The notes under the pieces: generated by a model
Told to the model about the DNA's origin: nothing
Seen by the model: the letters and a program-made list of their open reading frames with translations, nothing else
The model's database searches: none
Source: Flavobacteriales bacterium
Lineage (GTDB): Bacteria; Bacteroidota; Bacteroidia; Flavobacteriales; Flavobacteriaceae
Direction: 5' to 3'
Length of the DNA stretch: 16,513 nucleotides
NCBI GenBank assembly: GCA_027031025.1
Contig: JALVEJ010000037.1
Location: forward strand, 1-16,513
Program-made: the position numbers and the translations under genes
Shown here: positions 15,065-16,513 of the stretch, piece after piece
How positions within the stretch are numbered: the stretch's first letter is position 1
Layout: each line of letters begins with the position of its first letter

Positions 15065-16161
15065 AAGTCCTACATTTAGGAAAGTTCTGTCCACCGACGG
15101 AAGGAGGGATAGAAGTTTTTACTTATGATTTGCTTGGATATCTTAATAAAATAGGAGTAAAAGCTGATTTGTTGTGTTTTGGAAGAAAAGATGAATTTAG
15201 TATGTATAAAAATTTTAGCTTTTTTTCCAGTAAAACTCATATAAAACTCAACTCTGCTCCTCTATCTTTAAGTTATATTAAAAGATTTTTAAAAATTCAA
15301 AGTGATTATGAGATTATTCACATTCATTCTCCAAATCCATTAGCAGAACTTCTTACAATTTTTACAAACAAGCCTGTTATAGTCCATTGGCATTCAGATA
15401 TAGTAAAACAAAAATTAAGTTATCTGTTTTATAAGCCTCTGCAACAAAAAGTTTTAAAAAAAGCAAGAAAAATTATTTGTACTTCTCCACAATACTTACA
15501 AACTTCCATTCAACTAAAAAATTTTAAAGAAAAATCTGTTGTAGTTCCATTAGGACTTGACTTTAAAAGATTGTCTTTTGGGAAAAGAGATAATAAGTTT
15601 AGCAAATTTCTAAAAATTAGAAAAAACAAAAAAGTTGTTTTATCGATAGGCAGACTTGTTGAATATAAAGGTTTCGAATATCTTATAGAAGCAGGGAAAT
15701 ATATAAACGATAATGTAAATATAGTGATAATTGGAGAAGGTCCATCGTATGACATTTTAAGTAAAAAAATAAAGAAACTAAAACTAGAAAATAAAGTTTT
15801 CCTTTTTGGTAAAGTTAAGAGTATAGCTGAATATATTAAAAGTTGTGATGTTTTTGTTTTACCTTCAATTTCAAGAAACGAGGCATTTGGTTTGGTTTTG
15901 GTTGAGGCTTTGTATTTTGGTAAACCACTAATAACTACTAATGTTTATGGTTCCGGTATGAGCTATGTTAATCAAAATAAAAAAACAGGACTGATAGTTC
16001 CCCCAAGAAACTCACAAGCTCTTGCTAAAGCCATAAATGAAATTTTATCAAATGAGGAAATTTATAAATATTTTTCAAGGAATGCTATAGAAAGGTTTAA
16101 AGAGTTTAATATTGACACTATTGGCAATAAAATACTAAAGCTCTATGAAAATGTCATATAG
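15061..16161 (+). CDS. GT4-family glycosyltransferase
   Basis: A 366-residue retaining GT-B enzyme. The N-terminus MKVLHLGKFCPPTEGGIEVF carries the GG loop. IIHIHSPNPLAEL and VHWHSDIV belong to the acceptor domain. VVLSIGRLVEYKGFEYLIEA, VIIGEGP and the EX7E motif (Glu274, Glu282, in NEAFGLVLVEA) belong to the donor domain. It is not a close copy of the preceding GT4. The start forms an ATGA overlap with the preceding gene. It is the last gene of the overlapping cassette; a 53-base gap follows before manC. The donor could be GDP-mannose given the neighbour, but this is inference. Confidence 0.9.
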   Translation: MKVLHLGKFCPPTEGGIEVFTYDLLGYLNKIGVKADLLCFGRKDEFSMYKNFSFFSSKTHIKLNSAPLSLSYIKRFLKIQSDYEIIHIHSPNPLAELLTIFTNKPVIVHWHSDIVKQKLSYLFYKPLQQKVLKKARKIICTSPQYLQTSIQLKNFKEKSVVVPLGLDFKRLSFGKRDNKFSKFLKIRKNKKVVLSIGRLVEYKGFEYLIEAGKYINDNVNIVIIGEGPSYDILSKKIKKLKLENKVFLFGKVKSIAEYIKSCDVFVLPSISRNEAFGLVLVEALYFGKPLITTNVYGSGMSYVNQNKKTGLIVPPRNSQALAKAINEILSNEEIYKYFSRNAIERFKEFNIDTIGNKILKLYENVI

Positions 16162-16214
16162 ATTTTATTAATTTTTAAGAATAAAATAACAATATTAAAA
16201 GGGGGTTAACAGGA

Positions 16215-16513
16215 ATGAAAGCTATAATATTAGCAGGTGGGAGTGGAACAAGATTATTTCCATTATCAAGAAAAAAATTTCCAAAGCAGTTTTTAAGTTT
16301 GAAAGATAACGAAACTTTATTTCAAAAGACCATAAACAGGAATTTAAAGGTAGTTAATGATAAAAATGATATTGTTATTATTACTAACAATGATTATCAA
16401 TTCCATGTCAAAAATCAGATAAAAGACATATTAGGAGAGGATTTTAATATTATTTTAGAACCCATTAGTAAAAATACCGCTCCTGCCATTGCATTAGCTG
16501 TCAAGTATGCTTT
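16215..16513 (+). CDS. manC: Mannose-1-phosphate guanylyltransferase, 5' part (cut by window end)
   Basis: The first 99 codons of a ManC/AlgA-type enzyme that makes GDP-mannose from mannose-1-phosphate and GTP. The N-terminal pyrophosphorylase signature LAGGSGTRLFPLSR (6-19) and FPKQFL are diagnostic of the GDP-mannose branch, and EPISKNTAPAIALA near the window edge is the second family motif. The frame is open to the end of the window; any C-terminal phosphomannose-isomerase domain lies outside it. ATG 16215 has a GGGGG-containing site (16201-16205), nine bases upstream. It is separated from the preceding GT4 by 53 bases of AT-rich DNA. Confidence 0.93.
   Translation, partial: MKAIILAGGSGTRLFPLSRKKFPKQFLSLKDNETLFQKTINRNLKVVNDKNDIVIITNNDYQFHVKNQIKDILGEDFNIILEPISKNTAPAIALAVKYA

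Overview
The window looks like part of a surface-polysaccharide (O-antigen or capsule type) locus from a low-GC, probably thermophilic Gram-negative-like bacterium. Proteins rich in Lys, Glu and Ile, many overlapping genes, clear AGGAGG-type ribosome binding sites and tandem MNT/HEPN pairs would fit Aquificota (for example Hydrogenothermaceae). That placement is inference; no rRNA or other taxonomic marker is present.

Layout. (1) 24-338: a small exported protein with an Ada-like zinc-binding tail. (2) 404-1723: a TviB/WbpO-type UDP-N-acetylhexosamine 6-dehydrogenase, followed by a short remnant that resembles the C-terminus of UDP-glucose dehydrogenase (1741-1833). (3) 1840-6129: an accessory island with a minus-strand AAA ATPase/DUF4143 protein, a Uma2-like nuclease-fold protein and three tandem MNT-nucleotidyltransferase/HEPN (MntA/HepT-type) toxin-antitoxin pairs. 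(4) 6245-7417: a complete UDP-glucose 6-dehydrogenase that appears to start at a rare CTG codon, so an ATG/GTG/TTG gene caller would truncate it. (5) 7503-16161: a very AT-rich, continuously overlapping operon encoding a Wzx flippase, a LicC-like cytidylyltransferase, a glycerol-1-phosphate dehydrogenase-family protein, a CDP-glycerol glycerophosphotransferase-family protein, a GT2, a Wzy-like polymerase and two GT4 enzymes. (6) 16215 to the window end: the start of mannose-1-phosphate guanylyltransferase (manC).

Together the carbohydrate genes suggest a Wzx/Wzy-assembled repeat unit. The precursors would include an N-acetylhexosaminuronic acid, glucuronic acid and a GDP-mannose-derived sugar, possibly decorated with a glycerol phosphate made by an unusual route: DHAP to sn-glycerol-1-phosphate, then a CDP-activated form, then transfer. 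The island between the two sugar-nucleotide dehydrogenases looks like an insertion of toxin-antitoxin or defence genes. The remnant at its left edge suggests past duplication or rearrangement.

Two points deserve follow-up first: the three-gene candidate module for activated glycerol-1-phosphate (8774-11731), and the tandem MNT/HEPN array coupled to a Uma2 gene (3157-6129). No tRNA, rRNA, CRISPR array, insertion sequence or convincing rho-independent terminator was seen, and there is no gene-free stretch longer than 300 bases.
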